Shown here: positions 17,064 through 26,360 of the stretch, piece by piece
How the letters are laid out: the number at the start of each line of letters is the position of its first letter
Position numbering within the stretch: position 1 is the stretch's first letter
Assembly (NCBI GenBank): GCA_050951465.1
Contig: JBMNJC010000024.1
Location: 36,729-100,728 of the forward strand
Source: JAAZHD01 sp012510895
GTDB lineage: Bacteria > Bacillota > Clostridia > Caldicoprobacterales > DTU083
DNA: 64,000 bases
Reading direction: 5' to 3'
Position numbers and translations under genes: made by a program
The notes under the pieces: model-generated
Seen by the model: only the letters and a program-made list of their open reading frames with translations
What the model was told of the DNA's origin: nothing
Databases searched by the model: none

Positions 17064-17449
17064 CTAATTTGTAATTTGCTTCATATAATCTCTGTATAAT
17101 ATAAACATTTCTATATTAGTATACTTTATTTCTGAAGAAATTGCCACCTTATCAGACATTTCATTTGATAATATTTTATCAAGTGATGCGCAGCTTTTTT
17201 CATATAAACTTATCAACTCTGATAGAATAAAATTATTATTCTGATTTCCGCTAATCTCAATTAATTCTTGCTTTATATCTGCCATCCGATTTTTTTTTTG
17301 TCTTAATTATATCATATGCGGCAATTGGACTAAGTACATCTGAATCCAACTGTATTATTATTTCCTCCAATGACAAGTATTCTTCTTCCCAAAGTGAATA
17401 TGCATTACTAATTTTTTCAACATACTCTTTCTGTTGCAGTTATTCTCAT
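17064..17449 (-). pseudogene. Small hypothetical protein, apparently frameshifted
   Basis: The downstream part (17285-17064, MADIKQELIEIS...DYMKQITN) is open, but its ATG has no ribosome binding site. In another frame the sequence just upstream encodes a continuous, acidic helical stretch (YVEKISNAYSLWEEEYL to SPIAAYDIIKTKK). The two join if one A is removed from a run of about ten near 17291-17300. A possible ATG at 17449, 22 bases after the SPOR gene, would give about 128 residues, though reaching it needs one more indel near 17437. The protein resembles small helical flagellar/FliT-like chaperones in composition only; I do not recognise it. Low confidence in the exact start. Confidence 0.4.
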
Positions 17450-17471
17450 ATCAGCACCGGCAGTCGAAAGC

Positions 17472-17948
17472 TTATATATCATGTGCCTCTAAGCCCGATG
17501 AGTCCAATTCATTTTTTACCTTTCTTGCATCATCTTCCGATTGAAACCCTACAGCAAGAACCCGATAGAAATCATCCTTAAGTATATAACCTGCTCCACC
17601 TCTATCTTTCAATTCACTTGCAAGAACTTTGGCATTTTTTTTATCTGTAAAAGCACCCATCTGTATTGCATACATATTTAGAGCATTTGCTTTTAATGAA
17701 TCTGTTATCTTTTCTAATCTGTCTGGTTCCTGTTTTTTGTCAGGTATAATAAGCTCCGGCATTTCATTTAAATCTTCTGGCCGATTATCATCTTCTTCGC
17801 TTAACAATAGAGAAATTAAATTGCTGACAACTTTGCCTAACGAACCAGCTGAAATTAAGTAAATCATTGTTAGTGTTAATAAAAAAATCAGTGCTACTGT
17901 GGCATATCTTTTTTTGCTGTTTTTTTTTCTTATTCTCGAATAACGCAT
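17472..17948 (-). CDS. SPOR-domain membrane protein
   Basis: A short basic N-terminus (RYSRIRKKNSKKR) and one transmembrane segment (about residues 16-36, VALIFLLTLTMIYLIS) precede an acidic Pro-rich linker and a C-terminal SPOR domain (YAIQMGAFTDKKNAKVLASEL, YRVLAVGFQSEDDARKV). SPOR domains bind denuded peptidoglycan at septa, so the protein probably acts at division or sporulation septa with its domain outside the membrane. The ATG at 17948 has GGGGGGAAGG upstream and is preferred to a start 12 codons earlier. Its position ahead of the redox-sensing genes appears incidental. Confidence 0.8.
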   Translation of the reverse strand: MRYSRIRKKNSKKRYATVALIFLLTLTMIYLISAGSLGKVVSNLISLLLSEEDDNRPEDLNEMPELIIPDKKQEPDRLEKITDSLKANALNMYAIQMGAFTDKKNAKVLASELKDRGGAGYILKDDFYRVLAVGFQSEDDARKVKNELDSSGLEAHDI

Positions 17949-18065
17949 GTCCTTCCCCCCTCTTCTCCATCCATCTTTGTCCATCGATTATATACTTATG
18001 GCATCTGATAATAAATTATGATAGAATAAGTCAAATCATAACCGGCTAATAGGAGGTTTTTTTGA

Positions 18066-18838
18066 ATGAAATACCATTTAGATACTATTCCGGTATGGGA
18101 TGCTTATAAAGAAGACACCGAATGTCCATTCTGCGTTTTAGAAAATAGAGTCGAAACATCCTATGTGGATTCATTCCTGGGAGGTTCCGTTATGGAACCT
18201 GATGTGCGAATTGCTGTTAATAAAAAAGGTTTCTGCCCTGCTCCTAACAAACTACTATATCAGGCTCAGAATCGCTTGGGTTTAGCTCTAATTACTCATA
18301 CACATACTTTAGAGACTATAAAAAAGATGAATGAAAGAATTTCTAAACTGCAAAAAACAGCTCATAATTCGAAGAACTCCGTTTGAAAAAATTTAATTTA
18401 TTTAACAGGAAATCTATCATTGGTGGAGCAAGTTTAAAACAATCTATGCAAAGCTTTTCTGATTGGCTTCGAATACATCATAAACAGTGCATTATATGTG
18501 ACAGAATAGATTATTCCCTCAATCGTTATGCTTACACTCTTATGCATTTATGGGAACATGATAAAGAATTTCAGGACTCTTTCTCCAAATCTAAAGGATT
18601 ATGTTTTTCTCATTTGCCAGTTGTGCTCGATATGGCAGCAGAGTGCTTAAATTCTACTAAACTTGCAAAATTCTTACAAACTCTCTTACCGCTTCAAATG
18701 GAGAACATGGACAGATTGGAAAAAGAGCTATTATGGTTCACACAAAAGTTTGATTATAGAAATCAGGATAAACCATGGGGTAGCTCAAAAGATGCACTTC
18801 CCCGTATACTGCAAAAACTAACCGGTAAATATATGTAG
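18066..18838 (+). pseudogene. DUF6062 family protein, frameshifted
   Basis: The first frame (18066-18386) starts MKYHLDTIPVWDAY with CPFCVLENRVE and GGSVMEPDVRIAVNKKGFC, and the second (about 18383-18838) continues with CIICDRIDYSLNRYAYTLMHLWE, GLCFSHLPVVLDMA and ends FTQKFDYRNQDKPWGSSKDALPR. Both halves match one clostridial DUF6062 protein of about 250 residues with paired CxxC motifs; function is unknown. The frames meet at about 18370-18386, where one missing base would join them. The apparent TTGA stop/start overlap could also be read as two coupled genes, but the second frame has no ribosome binding site. AGGAGG precedes the ATG. Residues PAPN after GFC also differ from the usual His-containing sequence, hinting at another local error. 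Confidence 0.7.
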
Positions 18839-18927
18839 AAAACCTAAGGTTTTAAGAGTATTTTGAAGCTATTTTATAATAAATCGTAAAATAGTCTATA
18901 ATCGTATTTTTTGATATTTTGTAGTAT

Positions 18928-18956
18928 TTGCCAAGTTTTTTAGTTTTTATTAAACT
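18928..18956 (+). promoter_or_regulatory. groESL promoter
   Basis: TTGCCA (18928-18933), a 17-base spacer and TAAACT (18951-18956), placed so that the CIRCE operator begins 12 bases downstream, the usual sigma-A/HrcA geometry. Confidence 0.65.
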
Positions 18957-18967
18957 ATGTGTTAGTG

Positions 18968-18994
18968 TTAGCACTCAACAATAGCGAGTGCTAA
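18968..18994 (+). promoter_or_regulatory. CIRCE operator (HrcA binding site)
   Basis: A perfect consensus inverted repeat, TTAGCACTC - nine bases - GAGTGCTAA, lies between the promoter and groES. HrcA repression of groESL with heat induction follows from established knowledge of this element. No hrcA gene is in the window. Confidence 0.97.
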
Positions 18995-19026
18995 CAAAAA
19001 AGATATCTACATAAGGAGGGTACAAC

Positions 19027-19310
19027 ATGAGAATTAAACCATTAGCTGACAGAGTTGTTATTAAAGCTTTGGAAAGTGAAGAGACTACAAAAAGTGGTAT
19101 CGTACTTCCTGGTTCGGCCAAAGAGAAACCTCAAATGCAGAAGTTCTGGCAGTAGGGCCAGGCGGGATGGTTGACGGTAAAGAAGTTAAAATGGAAGTAA
19201 AAGTCGGAGACAAGGTAATCTACTCCAAATATGCAGGAACAGAAGTAAAACTGGATGATGAAGAGTATATCATAGTCCGACAAAACGACATTCTTGCAAT
19301 TGTAGAATAA
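19027..19310 (+). pseudogene. groES: Co-chaperonin GroES, frameshifted
   Basis: The ATG at 19027 follows AAGGAGGG. The first part reads IKPLADRVVIKALESEE...GIVLPGSAKEKPQM, a clear GroES mobile-loop region, then stops early in another frame. Restoring one G at about 19137 (ATGCAGAAG to ATGGCAGAAG) gives EVLAVGPGG...VGDKVIYSKYAGTEVK...EYIIVRQNDILAIVE and the stop at 19308-19310, a complete 94-residue protein. GroES caps the GroEL chamber. As GroES is normally essential and the gene is otherwise perfect, the missing base is probably a sequencing error. Confidence 0.9.
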
Positions 19311-19336
19311 TAACACTATAAAAGGAGGTTTTAATT

Positions 19337-20954
19337 ATGGCCAAGCAAATAAAATATGGTGAAGAAGCCAGAAGATGTTTAGAACGTGGAATCAATGCAC
19401 TTAGTGACACAGTTAAAATTACATTAGGTCCTAAAGGCAGAAATGTAGTGCTTGATAAAAAGTTTGGTACACCACAGATCGTAAATGATGGAGTAACCAT
19501 CGCAAAAGATATAGAACTGGAAGATCCTTTTGAGAATATGGGAGCTCAATTAGTAAAAGAAGTTGCCAGCAAAACCAATGATGTGGCAGGCGATGGAACA
19601 ACTACTGCTACAGTATTAGCTCAGGCAATCGTTAACGAAGGCATGAAAAATGTAGCAGCAGGAGCAAATCCCATTATTCTTGGAAGAGGTATAAAAAAAA
19701 GCAGTAGATGCCGCAGTTGAGTCACTGAAGAAGCAAAGCAATCCAATTAAGAATAAAGAAGCCATTGCGCAGGTAGCTGCTATTTCCGCTGATAGTGAAG
19801 AAATAGGAAGACTGATTTCCGATGCTATGGAAAAAGTAGGAAATGATGGAGTAATCACAGTAGAAGAGTCCAAATCATTGGCGACCGAATTGGATATTGT
19901 AGAAGGAATGCAATTTGATCGGGGTTATGTTTCTGCTTACATGGTAACAGACACGGAAAAGATGGAAGCAGTTCTGGAAGAACCCTATATTCTTATTACA
20001 GATAAAAAAATCTCAAATATTCAGGATATCTTGCCTGTATTGGAACAAATCGTACAAACCGGCAAACCTCTATTAATTATTGCAGAAGATGTAGAGGGTG
20101 AAGCAATGGCTACTTTGGTTGTCAACAAACTACGTGGTACCTTCACTTGTGTAGCCGTTAAAGCACCAGGTTTTGGTGATAGAAGAAAAGAAATGTTGCA
20201 AGACATTGCTGTCTTAACCGGCGGCACTGTAATTTCTGAAGAAGTGGGTCTGGACCTGAAAGAAACCACATTAGATCAACTCGGTACTGCTCGAACAGTA
20301 ACAGTTGATAAAGAAAATACAACGATAGTAGAAGGCGGCGGTGATTCAGTAAATATTAAGAATCGCATCGCAGCTATTAAAGCACAGATCGAAGAAACAA
20401 CTTCAGACTACGACAGGGAAAAATTACAAGAAAGACTGGCTAAATTGTCTGGCGGTGTTGCAGTTATCAAAGTAGGAGCTGCTACAGAGACTGAGCTTAA
20501 AGAAAAGAAATTAAGAATAGAAGACGCATTAAATGCAACGCGGGCAGCTATTGAAGAAGGTATTATTCCCGGCGGCGGAATTGCATTGATAAAAACAATT
20601 GACGCCCTGGATGCAATTGAAGCAAACGGCGATGAAAAGACAGGAATTAATATTGTTAAGAGAGCTTTAGAGGCTCCTCTGAGACAAATTGCCGAAAATG
20701 CTGGTTTAGAAGGCTCTGTTATAGTTCAAAATGTTAAGAGTAACTCTGCTCCCTACTATGGTTTCGACGCCCTAAGAGGAGAATACGGCAATATGGTAGA
20801 AAAAGGTATTATCGATCCTACCAAGGTAACTCGTTCTGCTTTGCAGAATGCAGCCAGTGTTGCATCCATGGTACTGACTACAGAAAGCTTGGTAACCGAT
20901 ATTCCTGAGCCGGAACCTGCAGCACCTGCCGGAGGCACACCGCCCATGTATTAA
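19337..20954 (+). pseudogene. groEL: Chaperonin GroEL, frameshifted
   Basis: GroEL folds proteins in an ATP-driven double ring. The first frame (19337-19720) includes ITLGPKGRNVVLDKKFG and the ATP-binding DVAGDGTTTATVLA, then breaks at GRGIKK. Here a run of eight A (about 19692-19699) replaces the seven needed to continue as KKAVDAAVESLKKQ. The second frame runs to 20954 with TDKKISNIQDILP, VVNKLRGTF, VKAPGFGDRRK and the terminal tail PAGGTPPMY, which differs from the common GGM repeat tail. Repaired, the protein is about 539 residues, normal for the family. AAAGGAGG precedes the start, 26 bases after groES. Confidence 0.92.
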
Positions 20955-20978
20955 TTCCAACCAATAGGAAACTCTGTT

Positions 20979-21009
20979 TAAAAAGTGATTGCTTAAGCAA
21001 TCACTTTTT
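20979..21009. terminator. Bidirectional terminator between groEL and the coiled-coil gene
   Basis: AAAAGTGATTGC and GCAATCACTTTT arms around TTAA, with T-runs on the plus strand and A-runs upstream, so it serves both converging genes. The stop codon of the minus-strand gene lies inside the stem. Confidence 0.85.
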
Positions 21010-21535
21010 CTTTTTTTTCTTCGCTGGAATTTTTTATATTAATTGACGAAAACTGCTTATCCTGTAGTATGGTTTCAGTATATTCATCTGCCAGTAATTC
21101 AGTACTAATTTCCTGAGCTGTATAATAATTTACTTCATCACGGAATCTTTCTATTAACATCAATAGATTATTTTCAAATGCCAATAACTCTTGCCGTATT
21201 TCCCTGAATTTATTCTGCCATTTTTCTTTTTCAATCTGAAGTTTGCTCATTTCAAGTTCAGCTTTTTGTCGACTTTCATTCATTATATTCTCTGCTTTTT
21301 CTTGTGCCTCTATCAGTACACGAGAAATTAACTTTTCTTGTTCTGCAAAATCTTTTATTTTTTCGTCCTGTTTCTGTATTTCTTGTCTCAGGATACGGTT
21401 TTCCTCCGCAAGGTCAAGCATTCTCTCCTGCTTTTTCTTCAGTTCTTCCTCATAATCCATCTCTAGCTCTTTCATATATTGTGTTACCTCTTTTTTCTTG
21501 TATCCGAAGATACCTATAGAAAAACTCTTATTCAT
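20993..21535 (-). CDS. DivIVA-like coiled-coil protein
   Basis: The N-terminal region FSIGIFGYKKKEVTQYMKEL resembles the DivIVA/GpsB membrane-binding head (short loop, then F-x-x-x-x-x-G-Y-x-x-x-x-V), followed by a coiled coil from about residue 20 to 130 rich in Glu, Lys and Gln. Such proteins localise to curved membrane at poles or septa. The ATG at 21535 follows AAGGGGGAATG; an upstream in-frame extension of 25 residues lacks a binding site. It is not the classical divIVA (no ylm cluster) and could equally be a structural protein of unknown role. It converges with groEL. Confidence 0.55.
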   Translation of the reverse strand: MNKSFSIGIFGYKKKEVTQYMKELEMDYEEELKKKQERMLDLAEENRILRQEIQKQDEKIKDFAEQEKLISRVLIEAQEKAENIMNESRQKAELEMSKLQIEKEKWQNKFREIRQELLAFENNLLMLIERFRDEVNYYTAQEISTELLADEYTETILQDKQFSSINIKNSSEEKKEKVIA

Positions 21536-21606
21536 TAGTGCATTCCCCCTTGGGCATAAATATACCATATAATTTATAAATTTTTTGTTGAACAGTGAAG
21601 TCGAAT

Positions 21607-22464
21607 TCATCTATTCATGACCCTCTTTATCGAAACAATGCTATCTTTGACAGCTCTATAGCCTCTTTCAATCATTTCAGGAATGCGATGCATATCCAGC
21701 ATTCCAACATCGTAAATATGTGGATTAATGATTATATCTGCCTTATGAGTGGTGCTTTTCATTATTTTATAAGACATTATATCGATGGTTTGACTGCCAA
21801 TTTCTAAGATATTATTTACATCACTTCTCCTTTGTCCGCTATAACCAAGGTTTATTCCCATTACCTTTTCTGCCCCCATGTTTCTCAAAACTTGAGTAGG
21901 CACACTGACTGTTACTCCTCCATCCACCAGCCGCATCCCCTGTATAATAACCGGTTTAAATATGACAGGAATTGCAATGCTGGCCCTTACCGCTTGATAA
22001 ATGGGTACATTATCTATATATAGAATGTCGTCATCATCTTTTATCATTCTTTTGTTATTTACAAAGATAACAGTCTGGGCGGTATTTATATCGACTGCTG
22101 TAATTGCTAAAGGAAGTTTGCTTTCTCTTATCCATTTCCCTCCGGTCAAATCCTTAATTAAATTCTGTAAATACTTTCCTTTTACTATGCCATCCCATGT
22201 GGTATCCCAGGTTAATATCCACTGGAGTATGCCCCAAATTATTCCTTTATAGTCTGTATCATAAATTCTTTTGTCTAAAGTCAATGCAATTTTTTCCATT
22301 TCTCTGACACCGACTCCGCATGCATATAAAGCAGCAACAATGCTTCCGGCGCTGGTTCCAGATATCCAGGATGGTACCAGCCCTTCTTCTTCCAATGCTT
22401 TCATAGCTCCAATGTGAGCAACCCCCCTTGTTGCTCCTCCGGATAGTGCTAAACCAAACCTCAT
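21607..22464 (-). CDS. Patatin-like phospholipase (RssA/YlbK family)
   Basis: A 285-residue patatin domain. The oxyanion motif GGATRG is at residues 9-14, the nucleophile Ser38 is in GTSAGS, and the catalytic Asp is in VDGGVT near residue 178, forming the Ser-Asp dyad that hydrolyses acyl esters of lipids. There is no signal peptide, so it acts in the cytoplasm or at the inner membrane face. It lies 71 bases upstream of the DivIVA-like gene on the same strand and may be cotranscribed. The biological substrate is not known for this branch. Confidence 0.85.
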   Translation of the reverse strand: MRFGLALSGGATRGVAHIGAMKALEEEGLVPSWISGTSAGSIVAALYACGVGVREMEKIALTLDKRIYDTDYKGIIWGILQWILTWDTTWDGIVKGKYLQNLIKDLTGGKWIRESKLPLAITAVDINTAQTVIFVNNKRMIKDDDDILYIDNVPIYQAVRASIAIPVIFKPVIIQGMRLVDGGVTVSVPTQVLRNMGAEKVMGINLGYSGQRRSDVNNILEIGSQTIDIMSYKIMKSTTHKADIIINPHIYDVGMLDMHRIPEMIERGYRAVKDSIVSIKRVMNR

Positions 22465-22532
22465 AATTTCACCCCTCCGTTTTGGAATACTTACTTCTTT
22501 ATTCTTATTCTATGAACATTGACAAAACAAAA

Positions 22533-22571
22533 AGACGTTTTACTGCATAAAACCTATGCCATCAAACGTCT
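22533..22571 (-). terminator. Terminator after pncB
   Basis: Arms AGACGTTT and AAACGTCT around a 23-base loop, followed on the minus strand by TTTTGTTTTG. It lies 30 bases past the pncB stop. Confidence 0.65.
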
Positions 22572-22600
22572 CACTAATATACTGCCTTTTAAATTTATAT

Positions 22601-24031
22601 TTATTTCATTGAATATTCTCTTAATAACTCCTGTTTTAAATCATATAATTTCTGAGACAGGTCTACCTTAAATAAATGTGGATTTTTCAAACGTTTATAT
22701 TCATCCCACAAAGTATCCAGCTCTTCTTTAGCATACTTTTGAATTTCTAAAAGAGACGGTGTTTTATATACCAATTTCCCATTCAAATATATAGGCGTTA
22801 ACATTTCTCTGATGCTGTATTTTGTAAGAGTCATTCTTTTCCATGTTTCTATTGGATCAAATATTGTTAATGGTTTTCTCGTATCAATTTTCTCTTCTTC
22901 CAGCATAATTAAATCTGCTATGGCTTTTCTATTTCCATTGTAAATTCTGACAAACTTTTTATATCCAGGATTAGTTATTTTATCTCTGTTATCAGATATC
23001 TTTATCTTAGGTACCATTTTCCCATCGATTTCTTCCGCCGCCATTTTATAAACACCACCCAAGGCCGATCGGCCTTTACTTGTTATGAGGGAAGTTCCTA
23101 CACCGAAAATATCAATTTTAGCTCCCTGTGCTTTCAAGTCCCAGATTAACTCTTCATCCAAATCATTAGAAGCTACAATTTTCGCATTAGAGAAGCCAGC
23201 TTCATCAAGCATAATTCTTGCTTTTTTACTTAAATAAGCTAGATCCCCAGAATCTAAACGAATACCTACAGGTTCATAACCTTTTTCACGTAATTCCTTA
23301 AAAACTGTTATAGCGTTTGGAATTCCGCTTCTCAAAGTATCATATGTATCTACCAAAAGAAGACAGGCATGTGGAAAAGCATCTGCATAAGCCCGAAAGG
23401 CGGTTAATTCATCAGGAAAACTCATAACCCAGCTGTGACTATGAGTGCCCTTTACGGATATGCCAAACATTTGGCCTGTCATAACATTGGAAGTAGCTGA
23501 ACAGCCGCCTATTATTGCTGCTCTTGCACCGTAAATGCCAGCGTCAGGTCCCTGGGCTCTGCGCAATCCGAATTCCAACACGCTGCTGCCCTGTGCTGCC
23601 ATAACAACTCGGCTGGCTTTTGTTGCAATCAGTGTCTGATGATTTATCATATTTAACAGTGCTGTTTCTATAAGCTGTGCCTCTATCAGCGGAGCTTTTA
23701 CACGCACCATCGGTTCATTAGGAAACACCACGGTTCCTTCGGGAACAGCATGAATATCTCCAGTAAAACGAAGTTTTTTCAGCACATCTAAAAAACCTGA
23801 ATCAAACAGTTTCAAACTTTTCAGATAACTGAGATCTTCTTCTGAAAAATGCAGATTCTCTATATATTCAATAATCTGTTCCAATCCAGCTGCTATGGCA
23901 TATGAGCTTTGATCCTGTTGTTGCCGAAAGAACAAATCAAATACAGCTTGTCTCTTATGGATACCGTTTTTGTAATAACCGTACATCATTGTCAGTTGAT
24001 AGAGATCTGTCATCATAGTTAAGTTTCTCAT
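22601..24031 (-). CDS. pncB: Nicotinate phosphoribosyltransferase
   Basis: PncB converts nicotinate and PRPP to nicotinate mononucleotide in NAD salvage, driven by ATP. The 476 residues begin MTDLYQLTMMYGYYKNG, the family's usual start, and contain EFGLRRAQGPDAGIYGARAA, GTHSHSWVMSFPDE, RLDSGDLAYLSKKAR, IVASNDLDE and GVGTSLITSKGRSALGGVYKM. These cover the nicotinate and PRPP sites. The gene stands alone between a terminator on its 3' side and an unrelated small gene upstream. No NAD-responsive riboswitch is visible in the 127 bases upstream. Confidence 0.93.
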   Translation of the reverse strand: MRNLTMMTDLYQLTMMYGYYKNGIHKRQAVFDLFFRQQQDQSSYAIAAGLEQIIEYIENLHFSEEDLSYLKSLKLFDSGFLDVLKKLRFTGDIHAVPEGTVVFPNEPMVRVKAPLIEAQLIETALLNMINHQTLIATKASRVVMAAQGSSVLEFGLRRAQGPDAGIYGARAAIIGGCSATSNVMTGQMFGISVKGTHSHSWVMSFPDELTAFRAYADAFPHACLLLVDTYDTLRSGIPNAITVFKELREKGYEPVGIRLDSGDLAYLSKKARIMLDEAGFSNAKIVASNDLDEELIWDLKAQGAKIDIFGVGTSLITSKGRSALGGVYKMAAEEIDGKMVPKIKISDNRDKITNPGYKKFVRIYNGNRKAIADLIMLEEEKIDTRKPLTIFDPIETWKRMTLTKYSIREMLTPIYLNGKLVYKTPSLLEIQKYAKEELDTLWDEYKRLKNPHLFKVDLSQKLYDLKQELLREYSMK

Positions 24032-24090
24032 TGTCTACTCCTCGCAATAATTGAATTCACTAATAAATTATACACTTCACATATAAAAAA

Positions 24091-24110
24091 AACAAGCAGT
24101 ACAGCTTGTT
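24091..24110 (-). terminator. Terminator after the 103-residue gene
   Basis: A perfect AACAAGC-6 nt-GCTTGTT hairpin, followed on the minus strand by eight T. Confidence 0.75.
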
Positions 24111-24158
24111 CAGTTAGGATACAATTCAACATATTCATAAAATGTCAGCCTTCTTTAA

Positions 24159-24470
24159 TTACATAACAAAGCGTAAATCAACTTCACTTAGTAATACTGT
24201 AATTACATACAGATAATCTCCGTGAAGTTCACAAACAAATACTATACCTCTGTTTTCTCTTATCTCACGTCCGCCATATTTGGTAAATGCTATGAGCCGG
24301 CTGCGTTTAACATCTTCTATAATTGCATGCTGAATTTTCTGCGGGCACATTTTTCGGATACGTTGTTGATATCTCGATATAGCATGTTCTGTCGGAATTA
24401 TATAGTTTCCTGCCAGAGGAGAAGCTTTACGTCTGGAACGCGCTTTTTGGGCCCTAAACTTTTTGTTCAA
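24159..24470 (-). CDS. Hypothetical protein, basic N-terminus
   Basis: A 103-residue protein with a very basic start (KKFRAQKARSRRK), a helix PTEHAISRYQQRIRKM and a C-terminal beta-rich segment GIVFVCELHGDYLYVITVL. The HAxxRYxxR pattern followed by a beta-rich end resembles DUF4258/RelE-like small proteins, but I do not assign a function. AGGAGGAGAT precedes its ATG, and a strong terminator follows, so it is a real monocistronic gene. It lies next to an IS256 insertion. Confidence 0.6.
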   Translation of the reverse strand: MNKKFRAQKARSRRKASPLAGNYIIPTEHAISRYQQRIRKMCPQKIQHAIIEDVKRSRLIAFTKYGGREIRENRGIVFVCELHGDYLYVITVLLSEVDLRFVM

Positions 24471-24700
24471 TTACATCTCCTCCTTTTAACTACTTACCTA
24501 GTTTTCATAATTTTATTTCGGGTGTTGTTCTTTACATATATTGTATATAAATAAATATCATCATTCAACTATTTTTAGCCGATTTCGAATATTTCAACAA
24601 TTTACACAATTTAGCTGCTGTCTATTTATACTTATTGACAGATCCATTAACTATAAATCTCTATTGCAATCTTGACATGATTTTATCGTTAGTGTCAATA
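24471..24700. other. Gene-free, AT-rich spacer
   Basis: This spacer between the small gene and the IS256 element probably holds the small gene's promoter. I see no RNA gene, repeat or clear operator in it. Together with the element's non-coding tail the gene-free stretch is 436 bases. Confidence 0.5.
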
Positions 24701-24770
24701 TAAGTTCGCAAAATTTATCCGGAAACTCCGAATGGCAAGCACGAAACATCGATATATGAAAGTGTTCCAG

Positions 24771-24903
24771 GGAAATCAAGGGCGAGCGTAAGCGAGTTCA
24801 TCTTGACCCTTGATTTCCAATTTGCTATTTATCCTTTTGTTTCCCGGTCTGTAATGACAGACCGGCTGCCCTCCGGCGAGGACGGGGTTTGGGGCAGAGC
24901 CCC
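24771..24903 (-). other. Three hairpins in the IS256 element's 3' non-coding tail
   Basis: GGAAATCAAGGG/CCCTTGATTTCC (24771-24818), CCGGTCTGT/ACAGACCGG with a 4-base loop (24844-24865) and GGGGC-AGA-GCCCC (24891-24903) follow the transposase stop codon. The simplest role is protection of the element from read-through or mRNA stabilisation. Confidence 0.7.
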
Positions 24904-24906
24904 AAC

Positions 24907-26100
24907 CTAAGCTGCTTTCCATAGATCCTCTTTCGTCAGCTGAATGATTTCAGGCTTAATATATGATCGTCCTGTGGACCATTCTTCTGAGTACTCGATA
25001 AGATAAGTTGTTATTAGACGAATGTAAGAATCCATGTTGGGGAAAACCCCAACTACTGCTGTTCGTCTCCGAATTTCCCTATTGAGCCGCTCCAGGATAT
25101 TGGTGGATGAAATCTTCCGGTGATCGATTCGTTTAAAGGCATAAAACTGCAGTGAATCTTCAAGGCCTTGTTCTAAAACTTCTATTGCTGTAGGGTATTG
25201 ATGCTCATATGTGTCCATAATTGAGTTTGCATAGGCTCTGGCACTTTCTAAATCAGGTTGTAACCAGATTTGCTTTAGCTTCTTGGCAAACTCTAATTTA
25301 CTTTTTGCCGGTACATGAGCAAGGATGTTACGCATAAAATGCACTTTGCAGCGTTGCCAGCTGCAACCAACAAAAGATTTTTGGATGGCCTTAACAAGCC
25401 CTTTATGTGCATCCGAAACTACAAGCCAGGTATTCTTCATTCCGCGTTCTTTAAGATTCTCAAATAAGCTTTGGTAAGTTGTTTCTGATTCTTCGTACAT
25501 AGGCTCTATTGCCAGGATATCCCGTTTACCGTTTTCATCGATTCCTACCACTACAGCCACTGCCAGGTTTTTAACCTGGTGCCCTACACGGATTTTTTCG
25601 TACAATGAATCCACCCACAAGACCGGATATGTTTCTTGCAGAGGTCGTTGTCTGAAAGCAGCCACCTGGTCATTTAACTCCTTGGTTATCTGAGATACCT
25701 GGCTGCGCGAAATGGAATCAATGCCAAGACTTTTTGCCAGTTTTTCTATCTTTCGAGTCGATACACCATTGATATAGGCTTCATGGATGACATTCATTAA
25801 TGCTACTTCTGATCGTTTTTTTTCTGTGACGAAGAAAGGAATATAACCACCTTTGCGGATTTTAGGTACAAAGAGATACATGGTTCCCAAGCGTGTATCA
25901 AAACGTCGAACTCGATAACCAGAACGGTATCCTGTACGTTGAGGATTGTGTTCTGATTTGGAGGCATTGATCTTTGCTGCAACTTCGACTTCCATAAGCT
26001 GCTCACATAGCCATTTGAGCATAGAGAGCATCGGATCTTCTTCCGCTAAAAATTGCAATAGCATTTTTTCTAAATTTAGTTTATTATTAGAGTAAGCCAT
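24907..26100 (-). CDS. IS256-family (mutator type) transposase
   Basis: A 397-residue transposase with the family's DDE triad: Asp in PVLWVDSLYEKIR, Asp in WLVVSDAHKGL and Glu in STNILERLNREIRRR. The usual CKVHFMRN motif sits between the second Asp and the Glu, and the N-terminal region contains RTGYRSGYRVRRFDTRLG. Length and motifs are normal, so it is probably functional. The ATG at 26100 is chosen because AAGGAGGAG lies in front of it; the in-frame extension of 11 codons has none. Confidence 0.95.
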   Translation of the reverse strand: MAYSNNKLNLEKMLLQFLAEEDPMLSMLKWLCEQLMEVEVAAKINASKSEHNPQRTGYRSGYRVRRFDTRLGTMYLFVPKIRKGGYIPFFVTEKKRSEVALMNVIHEAYINGVSTRKIEKLAKSLGIDSISRSQVSQITKELNDQVAAFRQRPLQETYPVLWVDSLYEKIRVGHQVKNLAVAVVVGIDENGKRDILAIEPMYEESETTYQSLFENLKERGMKNTWLVVSDAHKGLVKAIQKSFVGCSWQRCKVHFMRNILAHVPAKSKLEFAKKLKQIWLQPDLESARAYANSIMDTYEHQYPTAIEVLEQGLEDSLQFYAFKRIDHRKISSTNILERLNREIRRRTAVVGVFPNMDSYIRLITTYLIEYSEEWSTGRSYIKPEIIQLTKEDLWKAA

Positions 26101-26252
26101 CGGTTTTTCACTCCTCCTTGGTTTGCTCGTCACTTACCAAATTCGGAGTGACCGATGGTTTTTCCTTCTTTTTATTTTGCGAACTTAATTATACATGATC
26201 ATTTTATCTTAACAATAATATTTACTACAACTCCAAATAAATACAGACATAT

Positions 26253-26285
26253 AAAAAGGGCAGTAATTATTCATCTACTGCCCGC
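26253..26285 (-). terminator. Terminator after the DUF360 gene
   Basis: The stem GGGCAGTA/TACTGCCC is followed on the minus strand by TTTTTATA, 76 bases past the stop. Confidence 0.75.
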
Positions 26286-26360
26286 ACTTTTAATTTTGTG
26301 ACCTGCTCTTATTTGACTTAATTAAGTAAAACTTATTCTATTATAAGCCAAATTGATACT

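Larger units (their letters stand above)
24701..26187 (-). mobile_element. IS256-family insertion sequence
   Basis: The ends are matching inverted repeats: TAAGTTCGCAAAAT at 24701-24714 and its complement at 26174-26187, with further matching near CACTCCGAAT about 20 bases further in. The element is 1,487 bp with one transposase. No convincing 8-9 bp target duplication was found at either boundary, so the insertion may be old or flanked by a rearrangement. A structured non-coding tail (24771-24903) follows the transposase stop. Confidence 0.88.

Noticed and set aside
18383..18838. Two separate coupled genes at the TTGA overlap in the DUF6062 region
   Set aside because: Both parts match one family protein, and the second part has no ribosome binding site; a missing base explains it better.
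24687..26200. Target duplication around the IS256 element
   Set aside because: I compared the bases outside both inverted repeats for an 8-9 bp match and found none.
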